64,000 bases of DNA, taken from positions 88,211,181-88,275,180 of the forward strand of contig NC_044984.1 in the NCBI RefSeq assembly GCF_008728515.1, written 5' to 3'. Of the stretch, positions 44,925-56,138 are shown one piece after another (the first letter of the stretch is position 1; every line of letters begins with the position of its first letter). The position numbers and the translations under genes were made by a program. The notes beneath the pieces are model-generated. The model did no database searches and was not told the DNA's origin. It saw only the letters and a list, made by a program, of their open reading frames with translations. Source of the DNA: Papio anubis (Eukaryota > Chordata > Mammalia > Primates > Cercopithecidae).

Positions 44925-45597
44925 ATTGAGGTATAATTGACATATAGTAAACTGCACAAGTTCTTAGTATGTAATTTGATGTTTCCACACACTTATATAC
45001 CCATGAAACCATTGCCATAATCAGAATGATGAACCTATCTGTGACCCCTAAACATTTTCTCCTGCCCCTCTGTAATTCCTTCTTCCCATCACCCCCATCT
45101 CCAGGCAAACACGGATCTGCTTTCTGTCATTGTGTGTTGGTTTCATTTCCTAGAATTTCACGTAAATGGAGTTCTACAGCATTCTCTTTTGTCTGGCTAC
45201 TTGCACTCCACTTAATTATTTTTAGATTCTTCCATGTTGAAGTGTGTATTAATACTTTGTTCCTTATACTGTAGAACAGTGTTTCATTTTGCAGATATGC
45301 CATAGTTTGTTTATCCATTCACCTGTTGACAGACATTTGTGTTGTTGGCTATTACAAATAAAGCTGCTGGGAACATTCATTTACAAGTCTTTGCATGGAC
45401 ATGGGCTTTCTTTTCTCTTTGTTAAACACCTAGAAGTGAAATGGCTAGACTGTGTGGTAGATGTATAACATGTTAAGTGACTGCCAAACCGTTTTCTAAA
45501 GTGTTTGTCCCATTTTATGATTCTATCAGCAGTGTATGAGAGTTCCATTTCTTCCACATCTGTGCCAACATTGTCTTCAGTCTTCTTAATTTTAACC
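44925..45597 (-). repeat. Host L1M, 3' part, antisense
   Basis: Reverse complement of an L1MC/L1ME-type 3' UTR and ORF2 end: 'cattgaggtataattgacat', 'aaccattgccataatcagaa', 'catagtttgtttatccattc', 'ggctattacaaataaagctg' and 'cagtgtatgagagttccatt'. It breaks at about 45598 for a younger L1 and continues at 45905. Confidence 0.87.
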
Positions 45598-45904
45598 AAA
45601 ATTTTTATTGTGTTAAGAACACTTAACATGAGATCTACACGGTATTGTTAACTATAGGTACAATGTTGCAGATCCCTAGAAATTACTATATATATATGTA
45701 TATATACACACTGTGGATACCATGTTGCAGATCCCTAGAAATTACTCATCTTGCATAAATGAAAGCATACCTGTTGAACAGCAACTCCTCATTTCCCCCT
45801 TCTCCCAGTAGTGGTTCCCCGCTAGCATCCACTTTTCTCTGTTTGACTATATTAGATACCTCAAATAAGTGGAATCATGTTGTATTTGTCCTTCTGTGAC
45901 TGGC
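45598..45904 (-). repeat. Younger L1 3' end inside the host L1, antisense
   Basis: Different 3' UTR type (L1MA-like): 'ttattgtgttaagaacactt', 'tattgttaactataggtaca', 'acagcaactcctcatttccc', 'cctcaaataagtggaatcat' and 'tgtccttctgtgactgg'. A short 'aacca' flanks both sides (45594-45598, 45905-45909). It is heavily 5'-truncated (about 300 bases) and carries its own internal duplication. Confidence 0.78.
45652..45746. repeat. Duplication of about 36 bases separated by an AT repeat
   Basis: 'atgttgcagatccctagaaa' plus 'ttact' occurs at 45663-45687 and 45722-45746, and the similarity extends upstream to 45652 and 45711. An imperfect (TA)n of about 23 bases (45688-45710) separates the copies. Confidence 0.9.
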
Positions 45905-46800
45905 AACCATTCTAATTTGAGTAGAGTGGTATCGCATTGTGATTTTAATTTACATTTCTCTAGAGAGTGATATTGAGCGTCTTTTTATGTACTTATTTGT
46001 CATCCATGTATCTTCTTAACTGAAGTGTCTGTCCAAATCTTTGCCCATTTAAAAAACTGGGTCTTTTTTTTTTAAGCTTTGAGAATTGTTTGTATGTATT
46101 TGTATACAAGTCCTTTACAAGATGTGATTTGCAAATATTTTCTTCCTAGTCACTGGTTTGTCTTTTAATTTTCTAAACAGTGTCTTTCAAATAGCAGAAG
46201 TTTTAAATTTTGATGACATCCAGTTTGTCAATTTATTCTTTTATGGATCATGCTTTTAGTATGGTGCCATTTTAAAGAACTCTTTGCCTAAGCTAAGGTT
46301 GCAAGTAATTCATCTATCTTTTCTTCTGGAAGTTCCATAGTTTTAGGTTTTCCATTTGGGTCTATGATCCATGTTGAGTTACTTTTTGTATATGATATGG
46401 GGTTTGCCTTAAGTTCTTGTGTATGTCTGCATGTGTGTGTGCGCATGTGTGCACGTGCGTATGGAGAGTCAGTTGTTTTAGCATCACTTGTTGAAGAAAC
46501 TATCCTTTCTCCACTGAACTGCCTTTGCACCTTTGTCAAAAGGTTTCCATATGGGTGTAAATATATTTCTGAACTTTCTCCTGTTTTATTGATCTATTTG
46601 TCTACCTTTTCACTAATACCCACTGTCAATTTCTGTAGCTTTAGGATGTCTTAAAATCAAGTAGTGTAATTATTCCAGCTTCATTCTTTTTCAAAATTAT
46701 TTTGGATCTTCTAAGGTCTTCACATTTCTTTATAAATTTCAGAATCAGTTTGTCAATTTCAGTTTTTAAAAAATATGTTTGGATTTTGATTGGAAGCCAT
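45905..46800 (-). repeat. Host L1M, ORF2 C-terminal part, antisense
   Basis: Continues as the reversed late ORF2: 'tagagtggtatcgcattgtg', 'gtctgtccaaatctttgccc', 'gcagaagttttaaattttga', 'ccatagttttaggttttcca', 'atcacttgttgaagaaacta' and 'aactgcctttgcacctttgt'. Frames are decayed. A GT/GC-rich variable patch lies at 46420-46460. Confidence 0.87.
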
Positions 46801-47594
46801 TTTGATTGGGAGTGATTGGGCTTCCCAGGGAGATGTGTTCATGGGAGGAAACACATTTTTATGTCTGAACAACTGGCATTTTAAGACCCATACAGCATTT
46901 AAAAATTTTTCCACAGCCTTGCTCCCAACTTTATTGAAAACCCATCTGCGAAAAATAGTGTTATTTTATGCCAGAGGATACAAGGAAAAATAAAATGTTC
47001 TAATTCTGGTCCTTATTTCCTGTGATTTCACTCTTTTTTTTTTTTTTCATCTCATCCCAGAGAGAGGAGAGTAAAGACAGTTATCGCAGGCAGTCTTTTA
47101 CCCCTGGGAAAAGACCACAGACACATAGGAGGGTTTGTGCTGCCTTGAGTGAAAAGAGTCCGTTTTGTTATGCTCTCCTCCCCCCAGCTGGCTGCAGGCT
47201 CATCCACCAAGCCTTAAACTATTATGCTGTGCAGGATTTTCTACCATTATCTGCTACAGGAGGCAGAAATCAAACCCTGGTAAGGCTTGTGAGTTCCTGG
47301 CTGGACCTGGGAGATCAGCTCAGCGACTGGGCTTTCTCATGTGTGGTAGGAGAGTGGATGCTGGGGGTAACCAGCATGAGGATGACTCTGGTGAGCTGAC
47401 AAGCAAAGCTACAAATCTGGAATTTTGTGAAACCTCTCAATTTTTAACTGCTCTTTCTGTAGTTTTATGAACTGGAGAGGCCAAATGAAACACATCTGCA
47501 GGCCACATTCAGTCCATTGCTACCACTGTGCAGACTCTGATGGATGGGTGCTTTTGTTGGCTTTTAGGGTCAGCTCTGTCATTGGCTCCCTAAA
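46801..47594. other. Single-copy non-coding stretch
   Basis: A T run at 47034-47048. Two overlapping + frames (47022-47399, 47165-47470) have no domain. Nothing else is named. Confidence 0.5.
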
Positions 47595-47611
47595 GTTGTT
47601 GTTGTTGTTGC

Positions 47612-47642
<31 letters not shown>
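47595..47642. repeat. (GTT)n microsatellite forming the Alu tail
   Basis: About sixteen GTT units with one GCT interruption. This is the mutated A-rich tail, (AAC)n on the Alu strand, of the antisense Alu that follows. It reads as poly-Leu or poly-Asn in open frames, which is an artefact. Confidence 0.93.
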
Positions 47643-47924
47643 GGAGATGGAGTCGCGCTCTGTCATCCAGGCTGGAGTGCAGTGGCATGATCTCGGCTCA
47701 CCGCAACCTCTGCCTCCAGAGTTCAAGCAATTCTCATGCCTCAGGCTCCTGGGTAGCTGGGATTACAGGTGTCCGCCACCATGCCTGGCTGATTTTTTGT
47801 ATTTTAGTAGAGAGCGGTTTTCACCATGTTGGCCAGGGTGGTCTTGAACTCCTGACATCAGGCAATCCACCTGCCTCAGCCTCCCAAAGTGCTGGGATTA
47901 CAGGCATCAGCCACCGTGCCCGGC
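47643..47924 (-). repeat. AluS element, antisense, full length
   Basis: 'gagatggagtcgcgctctgt', both monomers, end 'gccaccgtgcccggc'. S-type bases. Confidence 0.93.
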
Positions 47925-47929
47925 AGTTA

Positions 47930-48265
47930 TTTCAACAGTTGCTTATGGAGCACTCCTGATGTGCCAGGAAGTGCTGAGTGCACAGGTGCACAGGAAATTG
48001 ACCAGCCCTGGGGAGAGCCTGCTGTGGGTTTTAGGGGCTCCTGCTTCAATGTGGGGCTCAGGCGTGGCAGAGAGAGGCATCCCAGTGCCACCACCTACTT
48101 TCACCTGAATCTGTCTGTTCCCCGAATCTTCACTGTCACTTATTTCAGGCCCTCCAAGAAGAGCATGGCTGATTTATGCTTGGAAGTCTCCCAGAAGGCT
48201 TCTTCGAAGAGATGACATGTGAGCTAATGATTGAATGTAGAGTAAGAATGAGCCAGCCGAATGTG
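47930..48265 (-). repeat. L2 LINE 3' region, antisense
   Basis: 'cttatggagcactcctgatg' and 'tgccaggaagtgctgagtgc' then, after a gap, 'gaaggcttcttcgaagagat', 'gacatgtgagctaatgattg' and 'gaatgagccagccgaatg'. This is consistent with the reversed L2 3' region. Confidence 0.6.
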
Positions 48266-48981
48266 CTCTAGAACAGTGTTGGTCAAATCTTGCTACCTGT
48301 TAGCGGAACATGATATCAATTTAAAATAAAATAGGATAGCAGGTAGTAAAGATAAGTATTTTTTGTTTTGTTAAACTTTTTTTCAGTCTCTCTCTCACAC
48401 ACATGCACCTGCTTCTTTTAAAAGAAAATTTTGGTTAAACATATGTAAAAACAGAATCTGGAAAAAAGTTTGATTTTGAGAATGTTAAGAAGATTAAAAG
48501 AATATTTATTAAGGATAAGCCTATGCTATTTCTGCAGTCCTTCCATAAATATGCGCCTTCACCTGCTTATTTGCAACACTAAGTAGGTACTGAATACTTG
48601 CTAGAATAAGCATCTGCAAATCACTCTATTACTGACTGAGCTCCACAGTAATCATGAGACTAAGCAAGTGACTTTAATTCTCTTGACTTTATTTCCTTCA
48701 TTGATGAAATAAGTGAGTTGGTCTAGAAAAGGTCATGTTCAAGCCTAAGTTTCACAGAGGTGCTTTAGACAATCGCCAAACAATTTACAGAAATAGCTAA
48801 ATAATAGCTGTATCATTAGCACCTAAAATGTAATTGGCAGTACAGGCCTCAATTAGTACTTGCTAAGGCAATATATCTGTCTTCAGGGTACCATTGTATT
48901 TTATGTGAGATTGGGCATATTTGAATTCACTAATAAAATATTTCACTGAATTCTCCCTTTAGGCAAAAAATTTGAAACATT
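48266..48981. other. Single-copy non-coding stretch
   Basis: AT-rich, with a weak start resembling a DNA transposon end ('acagtgttggtcaaat') but no matching far end. Not named. Confidence 0.4.
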
Positions 48982-49279
48982 GCCAGGCACATTAACCTGT
49001 GTCTGGAGTCCCAGCTAATCGGGAGGCTGAGGCAGGAGGGTCACTTGAGTCCACGACTTCTGGGCTGTAGTGCACTATGAAGATGGCTGTCCGCGCTAAG
49101 TTCGGCATCAATATGGTGACCTCCTGGGAGCAGGGTCCACCAGGTTGCCTAAGGAGGAGTGGACCACCCCAGGCCAGAAAGGGAGCAGGTCAAAACTCCT
49201 GTGCTGATCAGTAGTGGGATTGTACCTGTGAACAGCCACTGCACTCTGGCCTGGGCAACATAGCAAGACCATGCCTCTG
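48982..49279 (+). pseudogene. 7SL RNA (RN7SL) retropseudogene, near full length
   Basis: The sequence covers essentially the whole 300-base 7SL RNA, including the central S-domain that Alu lacks: 'taagttcggcatcaatatgg', 'tgacctcctgggagcagggt', 'ccaccaggttgcctaaggag', 'gagcaggtcaaaactcctgt', 'gctgatcagtagtgggattg'. The Alu-like ends flank it ('cccagctaatcgggaggctg' at the start, 'cactgcactctggcctgggc' at the end). It has many substitutions and a changed 'ctatgaagatggctgtccgc' loop, so it is a decayed copy. TSD 'aaaaatttgaaaca' (48966-48979) and 'aaaaatttgaaata' (49307-49320) with a short tail shows it arrived by L1-mediated retroposition. The internal promoter region at the 5' end is changed, so expression is unlikely. 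Confidence 0.95.
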
Positions 49280-49320
49280 AACAACAAAAATTTTTAGTAA
49301 TTTTTTAAAAATTTGAAATA

Positions 49321-49504
49321 CACAATTTCAAAGCCAAATGGGATTCCCAACTGTGGTTAGCTCTTTCTGCATGGCAGCGCCTCCTGTGCTTCGTCAGGTT
49401 AGTTTTGCATTACATGCAGCTGCACAGGGAATGCAGCTGCTACCCAAAATGCAACTACTCCACAAGTGTTTTAAATTACTGTCTTAAAAGATACTTCTTG
49501 GGAT
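49321..49504. other. Short single-copy spacer
   Basis: Contains a repeated 'gcagctgc' motif at about 49418-49440 but nothing I can name. Confidence 0.4.
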
Positions 49505-49570
49505 CGGCTTCCTACCAGACATGGTGCTAGGGGATAGCTGTGAACAAGAAAGACAGAGCTCTCATCTTCC
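49505..49570 (-). repeat. L2 LINE 3' fragment, antisense
   Basis: 'cagacatggtgctaggggat' and 'agctgtgaacaagaaagaca' with 'gagctctcatcttcc' matches the reversed L2 3' end. Confidence 0.55.
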
Positions 49571-51230
49571 TTTAACTCTTAGTTTACCTCGATATATGCC
49601 ACACGCTTTCTTGCTGAGTTAATACATGCTTGCAGGTTAATGTCTTTGGGCGGACACTGTGTTCAGGCTTTGCCTGCATCTGTCTGTATCATGTGCAGTC
49701 AGGTCACTGATTTGGAAATGGTCTATTTGATTAGTGTGGATTCTGTGAGACAATCATCTTCCTTGTTCCTGATTCCAAACTTGTGTGTTAATGGAACCAA
49801 GTTTGCTGTCAAGTTTTTGGTTGGTTTTGGGTTTTTTGCTAGGGTGATAGTGTATTTGCAGTCAGTGTAAACATCTGACCCTTTCCTTCTGAACAGCATT
49901 ATAGCCAGGTTGAGAACATTCTATGCATTTACGATTGATTTTTTTTTTTAACTTGATGATATCACGTTTATCCCATGACAAATTAAATCTTCTTAGGATC
50001 ATTCCATCAATCTAATGAAGTTATTTTGATTCTTGATATGTCAATCACCATATCACTGTCCCTTACAGCTTTGGGCAGGCAGCAGATGTAAAAGCCTTCC
50101 TTCTCTCTCTCTTCCTAGGATGCTGATAAGAGAACTGAAAGTTTCATTTATGAGATTGTTGTTGTGTCATAGCTTTGAAGGATTTTGCTTGGTAAATTTG
50201 CATGACCTCCGTACTTTTTTCATTTCTTTGGTCTTACTGCCAAACCACTCAACACAGCTGAACTCCATCAAAGAAATATGCTTTTGATGCCTGAAGTCAG
50301 CTGCGTTCTTAGCATTACTGATAATCTTACCCTTCTTCTAGGCAGGTTTGGCATTAATAAGGAAAACATAAGTCCATCAGGGTTGTTATTTTATAGTTTA
50401 TAATATGCAATTGAAGCTTCTTAATCTTTCTCTATACTTTTTATTACTCAGTAAACAGCAGCAAAGATAATATCAAGGAACCATAGGACATCTTGTTTTC
50501 TTCAGTTTTAATATCTGTTTAAATATTTATATATTTGATATTGAAGATGAAACTAAAGTTATAAGTATTTTTAAACAATTTTGAAAATTTTGGAGAACAA
50601 TCATCAGTAGGAAATAATTATGTGATTAAGAAGTTCATTTTCCCTATTTAGAAAAGGGGGAAGACTGAAAAATGCAAAATGTTATATTCACATACGTAAT
50701 TTCCATATAAAAGAATCTTAAATGTCTTCTGCTAATAACCCGTGAAGAAGCAGTGTTGTCATTAATGTTGAACTTAACAATAGTTATCTGAGCGTTTTGG
50801 TAAACAGACAAGGCAATTCGGAATTTTGTCTCAACATCTGTACTCTGCTTTTAACTTCAAAAGGTAGTTTTGAAGTACATGTAATTTTTGCCATCTGCCA
50901 CTGAATTTGTGATTTAGAAATATTAGAAGCAGGGCCACATTATGACTTTCTTGGGCTGCAGGCCTTTTTGCCTTTGTGGCAAAACTTCTCATGATTTCAT
51001 TGTGTTACACGAATGATACATGCTCATTATAAGGAATCCAAGGGATGTAGAAAAGTAAAAAGAAACAAGTCATACATTCTATCATTTAAAAATAAGCCTC
51101 ATTAACATTAAGGAAACATTGTGTTAGATATCACCCTAAGCGTGTTTGCAGATGGGAAGATGGATGGAGAGAGAGATATGCTTTCATAAAAGTGTGATCA
51201 TATGATACATGCTAAGTTTTTATTTAAAGT
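49571..51230. other. Unresolved AT-rich stretch
   Basis: No element is named with confidence. On the minus strand 49726-49920 is open for about 65 codons, and 50160-50320 is open for about 50 lysine-rich codons, both ending in stops. This could be a very old pseudogene or transposon, but I could not match either to a protein. The section 51000-51200 resembles old interspersed sequence without a clear family. Confidence 0.4.
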
Positions 51231-51539
51231 TATTTTTTTTGAGATAGGGTCTCCCTGTGTCACTCAGGCTGGAGTGCAGTGGCACTATCACAGCCCACTG
51301 CAGCCTCCACTTCCCAGGCCCAAGTAGTCCTCCCACCCTGGCCTCCCAAGTAGCTGAGACCATGCCTGTGGTTAATGCCCACCATGCCCAGCTAATTTTT
51401 TATTTTTACTTTTGTCCAGATGAGGGCGGGGGGATCTCGCTATGTTGCCCAGGCTAGTCTTGAACTCCTGGACTCAAGCGATCCTCCCGCCTCAGCCTTC
51501 CAAAGTGTTAGGATTACAGGCATGAGCCACTGCCCAGCT
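51231..51539 (-). repeat. AluJ element, antisense, full length
   Basis: Old Alu: 'gagatagggtctccctgtgt', 'cactgcagcctccacttccc', 'ctatgttgcccaggctagtc' and 'gaactcctggactcaagcga' are J-type diagnostic blocks. TSD 'tacatgctaagttttta' before and 'tacacgctaatttttaa' after. Confidence 0.94.
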
Positions 51540-51713
51540 ATACACGCTAATTTTTAAATGTAAAAATCATTACACTTAATTTTACCTGATTTTAACTGGA
51601 GAAAAATAAGTGAGCATTAAGGAATTACTGAACTTTGAACAAACATTTTTTCACAGTAAAAAATGTTGTTTTTTTTTTTTAAGTAAAGAGATGATAAGAA
51701 CTTGCTGGTTTTC

Positions 51714-51754
<41 letters not shown>

Positions 51755-52403
51755 CAATTATGTTTTTGTGGTACGCAGTGTTGCTGTTCACCCAGTTTTC
51801 TTCCTCTTCTGGGATACAGGAGAATCATATTTCCTCACTCTCTTCAAGGTCACTGTGTGACCTTGTGGCTTGCTTTAGCCACACAACATGAGCAGAAATG
51901 ACCATTATGGATGAATGCATTTAATTGCCAGGTCTCCAGTCTCACCCTTTCTTCTACCACCTTGGTGAGCCTGGATGCTCATGTTAACGTGGTGGGGGCA
52001 TAAGATCAAGACAGCACAGAGTCCAGAGCCAGCACGTGAAAGGCACAGCCCTGAGGACCCACATGGGCCTGCAGTGCAGGGAGTATGAGCACGAAATGAA
52101 CTCTTGATCTGTTAGGTAACTGAGACTTGGCTTGTTTTTAACCGTAGATTACTTAGCTTATCCTGATGCTATCATTTTCATACTAGACAGTATGGACGTC
52201 CTTCCTGCCATGATAAATAAGGTCATTAAGAACTTTCACTCTTCCTTCCCTTTAGATTTCAGTTAGTTACACCGCTGTTTTCACATAGTCAAATAGATAA
52301 TATTTACATTCTATTCTATAATCTAGCTTTGATTTTGATTAGTTATGTTATTTTCATATAGTTAAGGTATATAATGTTACGTTCAGTTGTTTAAAATTTG
52401 TTT
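51540..52403. other. Single-copy non-coding stretch
   Basis: Holds the GT repeat at 51716-51751. No other named element. Confidence 0.45.
51716..51751. repeat. (GT)n microsatellite
   Basis: About eighteen uninterrupted GT units. Confidence 0.94.
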
Positions 52404-52706
52404 GTTTCTTTGTTTGATTGTTTGTTTTGAGACGGAGTTTCGCTCTTCTTGCCCAGGCTGGACTGCAGTGGCACGATCTCAACTCGCCATAACCTCCACC
52501 TCCCAGGCTCAAGCAGTTCTCCTGCCTCAGCCTCCCAAGTAGCTGGGACTACAGGCATGTGCCACCACACCCGGCTAATTTTGTATTTTCAGTAGAGACG
52601 GGGTTTCTCCATGTTGGTCAGGCTAGTCTCAAACTACTGACCTCAGGTGATCCGCCCGCCTCGGGCCTCCCAAAGTGCTGGGAGGCGTGAGCCACCATGC
52701 CCGGCC
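52404..52706 (-). repeat. AluS element, antisense, full length
   Basis: (TTTG)-rich tail, 'gagacggagtttcgctcttc', both monomers, end 'gccaccatgcccggcc'. TSD 'taaaatttgttt' and 'taaaattagttt'. A small deletion removes the 'attaca' box near its 5' end ('gtgctgggaggcgtgagcc'). Confidence 0.94.
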
Positions 52707-52718
52707 TAAAATTAGTTT

Positions 52719-54629
52719 TATATTTAAATGAATTCAGTGCCCAGTACTAATCTTTTTCCTATGGCTTTCCTGGTACTGATATTGAGGAACAGATCAAGGG
52801 GTTTAGTGGAGACTGCCTGGCAGAGGGGAGGAGTATTTTATCATTTGCATTGTTTAGAATTGCTTGCACATGGTGATGTGAAAAACAGACTTTTAGTACT
52901 TTTGCTACTTATTTAAATTTCTCTGTAAGCACTGCATCCTTTATTGTCTGCATCTGAAGCAAACCATTTTCACTGACCCCCCCATTGGTGTGCCACTGCT
53001 GATAGCTTTTTTTTATTCATTGCACTGACTAGATTGTTAAGACTTCAAGGAGGGCTCATGAATGATGAATTTTTTAGGTTTTTTTCATGTTCAAGAATAT
53101 CTGATGATTACCTTACCTTTATACTTCAATATCATCCCTAGGAGTAATATTTATGCACTATACTTTATTCCCCTTAGAATTTTGGAGGAATTGTTTATCT
53201 TTTGCATTTAAAATACTTTTGAAAAAAATGACTGGCTTTCCCCTCGTTGTAGGCAACTTGGCTTGTTCTGCTTGAAGAATTGTTTCTCGGAACTGGAAAT
53301 TCAATTATTTAACCAGGGTACATGTTTCAGTTAATTGTTTCATATTCATTTTTTGTAAAAACGAAGTATGCTCTTTTGACTTAGAGCTCCGTTGCTTGCT
53401 CATTTTAGGGATACTTTCTTGTATTGGCTCTTTAAATACTTTGGCCTGGGTTCTCTACTTCAGGGATACTCATTAATCTTTCTGATGGATTTTATTTTTT
53501 CTCTTCTATGTCTATCATTTTTCTCTTTAAGTTTTGCCTTTTATCTCTGATTACCTCAAGGCTTCCTAGGATATAAATAATTTTGAGTCATCCTTGGTGT
53601 TTCTCACTTACTAATTTATTCCTTGGAGACTGTAGATTTTTGGTTTTGGCCCATTTTCTTCCACATAATGCTCTCTTTTTAACTCATGTGTTACTCTGGT
53701 ATGTTACTCACTTGGCATGCTGTTTCATTCCATCCTGCGTATGTTTGGGTGACTGTGGTCTTTGGGGCTCTGATCCACTGGGGTGATTTCTCCTTGGCAT
53801 CCTTCTGACCCCTGTGTATTACCTCTTGAGGACCAGGTATCTCCTGTCCTGTACACTTTTCTTCAGACTATAGGCACATGTAAGCAAAAGAGCAGGTCAA
53901 GGAAGTGAGCTCACCAGGTTGTTTATGCATGGGCCACCCTATAATGCCTGTGCTGTGCCGTCTCTCCTGAGAACATGCGGAATGTCTTCTCATTCTGCCA
54001 GGGACAGTTAGTCCTTGTTGTCCACATTTTTTATCTCCTGTCGCTTCATGTAGCAGTTACCATCTCTGCTGAAATCAGAGGAGAAAAAAATGTAAGAAAC
54101 CCACTTAATTTTTTCCTCTCTAGATTTGGGGATAGTAGAGTGAATCTCTTAGAGTTGAGTTTGGGTGAATAACTGATATAGCTTCAGGAAGGTAGGAATT
54201 GGAAGGTGGTTCTGCCATCTTTTTTGATGGGCTTCTTTTTAAATTTTATTCCCTCTTCTTCATTTCCTTAGGTGTTGGGGGATGGAGACACTGGGGTCAG
54301 GCCTCACTCTGCCGTATTTACCCAGAAGCCATCTTGGGGCCTGCCTGTCTTTCTCTTTTCAAATGAAACATGGGTGTGGGAAAGGGGAGTTCCCACATTG
54401 TAGCCCAGTTTGGCATAAAAAGAGGTAACAGCCCGTGTCTAACCTTGACAATATTTTACCATCATGGAGTTTCCCCTCTTTTTAATTTTCTATTCACGCT
54501 TAGATTATGCAATATAATTTCTCTGGTTTTAAATACAAAGTAAATTAAAAGTAGTAGCACTTGGTAACACTGTAGCTATAGAGAATAAAGCTAAGTGAGT
54601 ATGTTGTCGTTGTAATGAATCATTCCTTT
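52719..54629. other. Unresolved T-rich stretch
   Basis: Between 53000 and 53850 the + strand is T-rich with repeated 'tttctc' and 'ttgcctttt' phrases, which looks like old antisense transposon sequence I cannot name. From 53850 to 54600 it is plain single-copy sequence. Confidence 0.4.
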
Positions 54630-55080
54630 TCATTCATTCATTCATCCAACAGATATGTAGTGAGTGCCTACTATGTGCAAGGCACTACCCTGGGTGCCTG
54701 GAGTACATCACTGAGCAGGATGGATGAAGCTCCCCTGCCTGCGAGACACTTACATTCCAGCAGGCCTGAGTGTGTAGGGTTGGGGGCACGCAGCAACAAC
54801 AAATAGAGCACATCTATAAAATATGTCACACGTTACAAGGTGATTTATGGACAAAGGGAATGAGAGTGGAATGGGAGTTGCAGTTTGGAACGGGGCAGTC
54901 AGGGCAGCTGCCCTGAGAAGTTACATTTGATGAAGGGGTCAGTGAAAGAGTGTCCCAGGGAAAGGGAACAGCTCGTGCGAGGCGCTCTGGTTTGCAGCTG
55001 GCTGGTGTGTTCAAGGAACAGGATGAATGACAAATTGATGGAGCTGTGTCTGGTCCATGTGAGAGAAATGAATGGCCCAG
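54630..55080 (-). repeat. L2 LINE 3' region, antisense
   Basis: 'cattcattcattcatccaac' (the ATTC 3' tip), 'gagtgcctactatgtgcaag', 'gcactaccctgggtgcctgg', 'gagaagttacatttgatgaa', 'gaacagctcgtgcgaggcgc' and 'gtgtgttcaaggaacaggat' give a good match through about 450 bases. Confidence 0.82.
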
Positions 55081-55157
55081 CAAACTGTAACATTCACTTT
55101 TAAAGTTTTTACTGTTTTGAAAAATTTACTTTACCAGATATTCATTTCGTGGTTTTT

Positions 55158-55450
55158 TGTTTGTTTGTTTTTGTTTTTTTAGAGGGAGTCTCACTCTGTC
55201 GCACAGGCTGGAGTGCAGTGGCGCAATCTTGTCACTGCCACCTCCGCCTCCCGGGATCAAGTGATTCTCTTGCCTCAACCTCCCAAGTAGCTGGGATTAC
55301 AGACGTGCGTCACCACGCCCAGCTAATTTTTGTATTTTTAATAGAGACGGGGTTTCACCATGTTGGCCAGGTTGGTCTCAAACTCCCCACCTCAGGTGAT
55401 CCACCCGCCTCGGCCTCCCAAAGTGCTGGGACTATAGGCGTGACCCACCA
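55158..55450 (-). repeat. AluS element, antisense
   Basis: T/G-rich tail, 'agggagtctcactctgtcgc', both monomers, end worn at 'gtgacccacca'. TSD 'cgtggttttt' (55148) and 'cgtggtttcc' (55451-55460). Confidence 0.93.
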
Positions 55451-55460
55451 CGTGGTTTCC

Positions 55461-55669
55461 ATGTGTGATCATTAAAAGGCAGAAACAAATAAGCAAAAAT
55501 CATTACTAAAGGGCCCACGAGGGTTGTTTCTATCTTAGAAAATATGTAAAGAAAAGTGATACAACAATAAATGGTTTGATTTAATGAGAATTCAAAAATC
55601 GTAAGATTTGTTGAAAATAATAGAATTACTTCTAAAACAGATAATATATTTTATTGAAATAAAAGCCTT
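55461..55669. other. Single-copy spacer
   Basis: AT-rich; nothing named. Confidence 0.4.
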
Positions 55670-55825
55670 AGAAGTCATCTGGTTTTTCCTTTTACAAAGA
55701 AGAAAGCAATCTCAGAGAGGCTAAATGACTTACCCCAAGCTATATGGCTAGGTGGTGGCAGGTGGAAATTTATACTACCCAGGCTTGCTCATTCTTAGCC
55801 CAGAGTTGTGTCTACCGTACCTCCC
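55670..55825 (-). repeat. Probable MIR SINE, antisense
   Basis: 'ccttttacaaagaagaaagc', 'tctcagagaggctaaatgac', 'ttaccccaagctatatggct' and 'aggtggtggcaggtgg' are MIR core blocks reversed. Confidence 0.65.
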
Positions 55826-56138
55826 ACCTTTTAATTCAGTGCGAGCTCAATTATTGCTAACAGTTTTATTGTTGACCTTCCATGGACTTGATAGTCAAGT
55901 CGAGTCTTCCATTAAAATAAGCGGGATTTATTTGTATTTTGCAACATAACCTTGTTCTTTGGAGTGGGTTTCACTTAATCATCCTGGAAATCAGTTTTAG
56001 AAAGACTAAACATGATTTCTCCATCTCTCTGTGAGGACCAAATCGTTCTCTGTGATTATCTATCAACAAGCAGAACAAAGGGTTCTAATTAGTTTTCCTT
56101 TTGAGGTGTTTTTTGTTTTATTTTGGTTTTGGTTTTGG

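Noticed and set aside
47467..47847. 126-codon + frame with a leucine run, and a 68-codon - frame with asparagine runs
   Set aside because: Both are the GTT repeat plus the adjoining Alu read through. No gene.
50101..50187. Second candidate exon after 'ctctctctcttcctag' with a weak donor 'ttg|gtaaat'
   Set aside because: The acceptor is good but the donor is weak and the reading frame stops within 18 codons. Left out as an exon.
49726..50320. Possible ribosomal-protein pseudogene on the minus strand
   Set aside because: A short phrase recalled RPS6, but the flanking sequence does not align beyond about 20 bases. I could not support any parent gene.
51719..51901. Open frame with a Val-Cys run
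   Set aside because: It is the GT microsatellite in translation.
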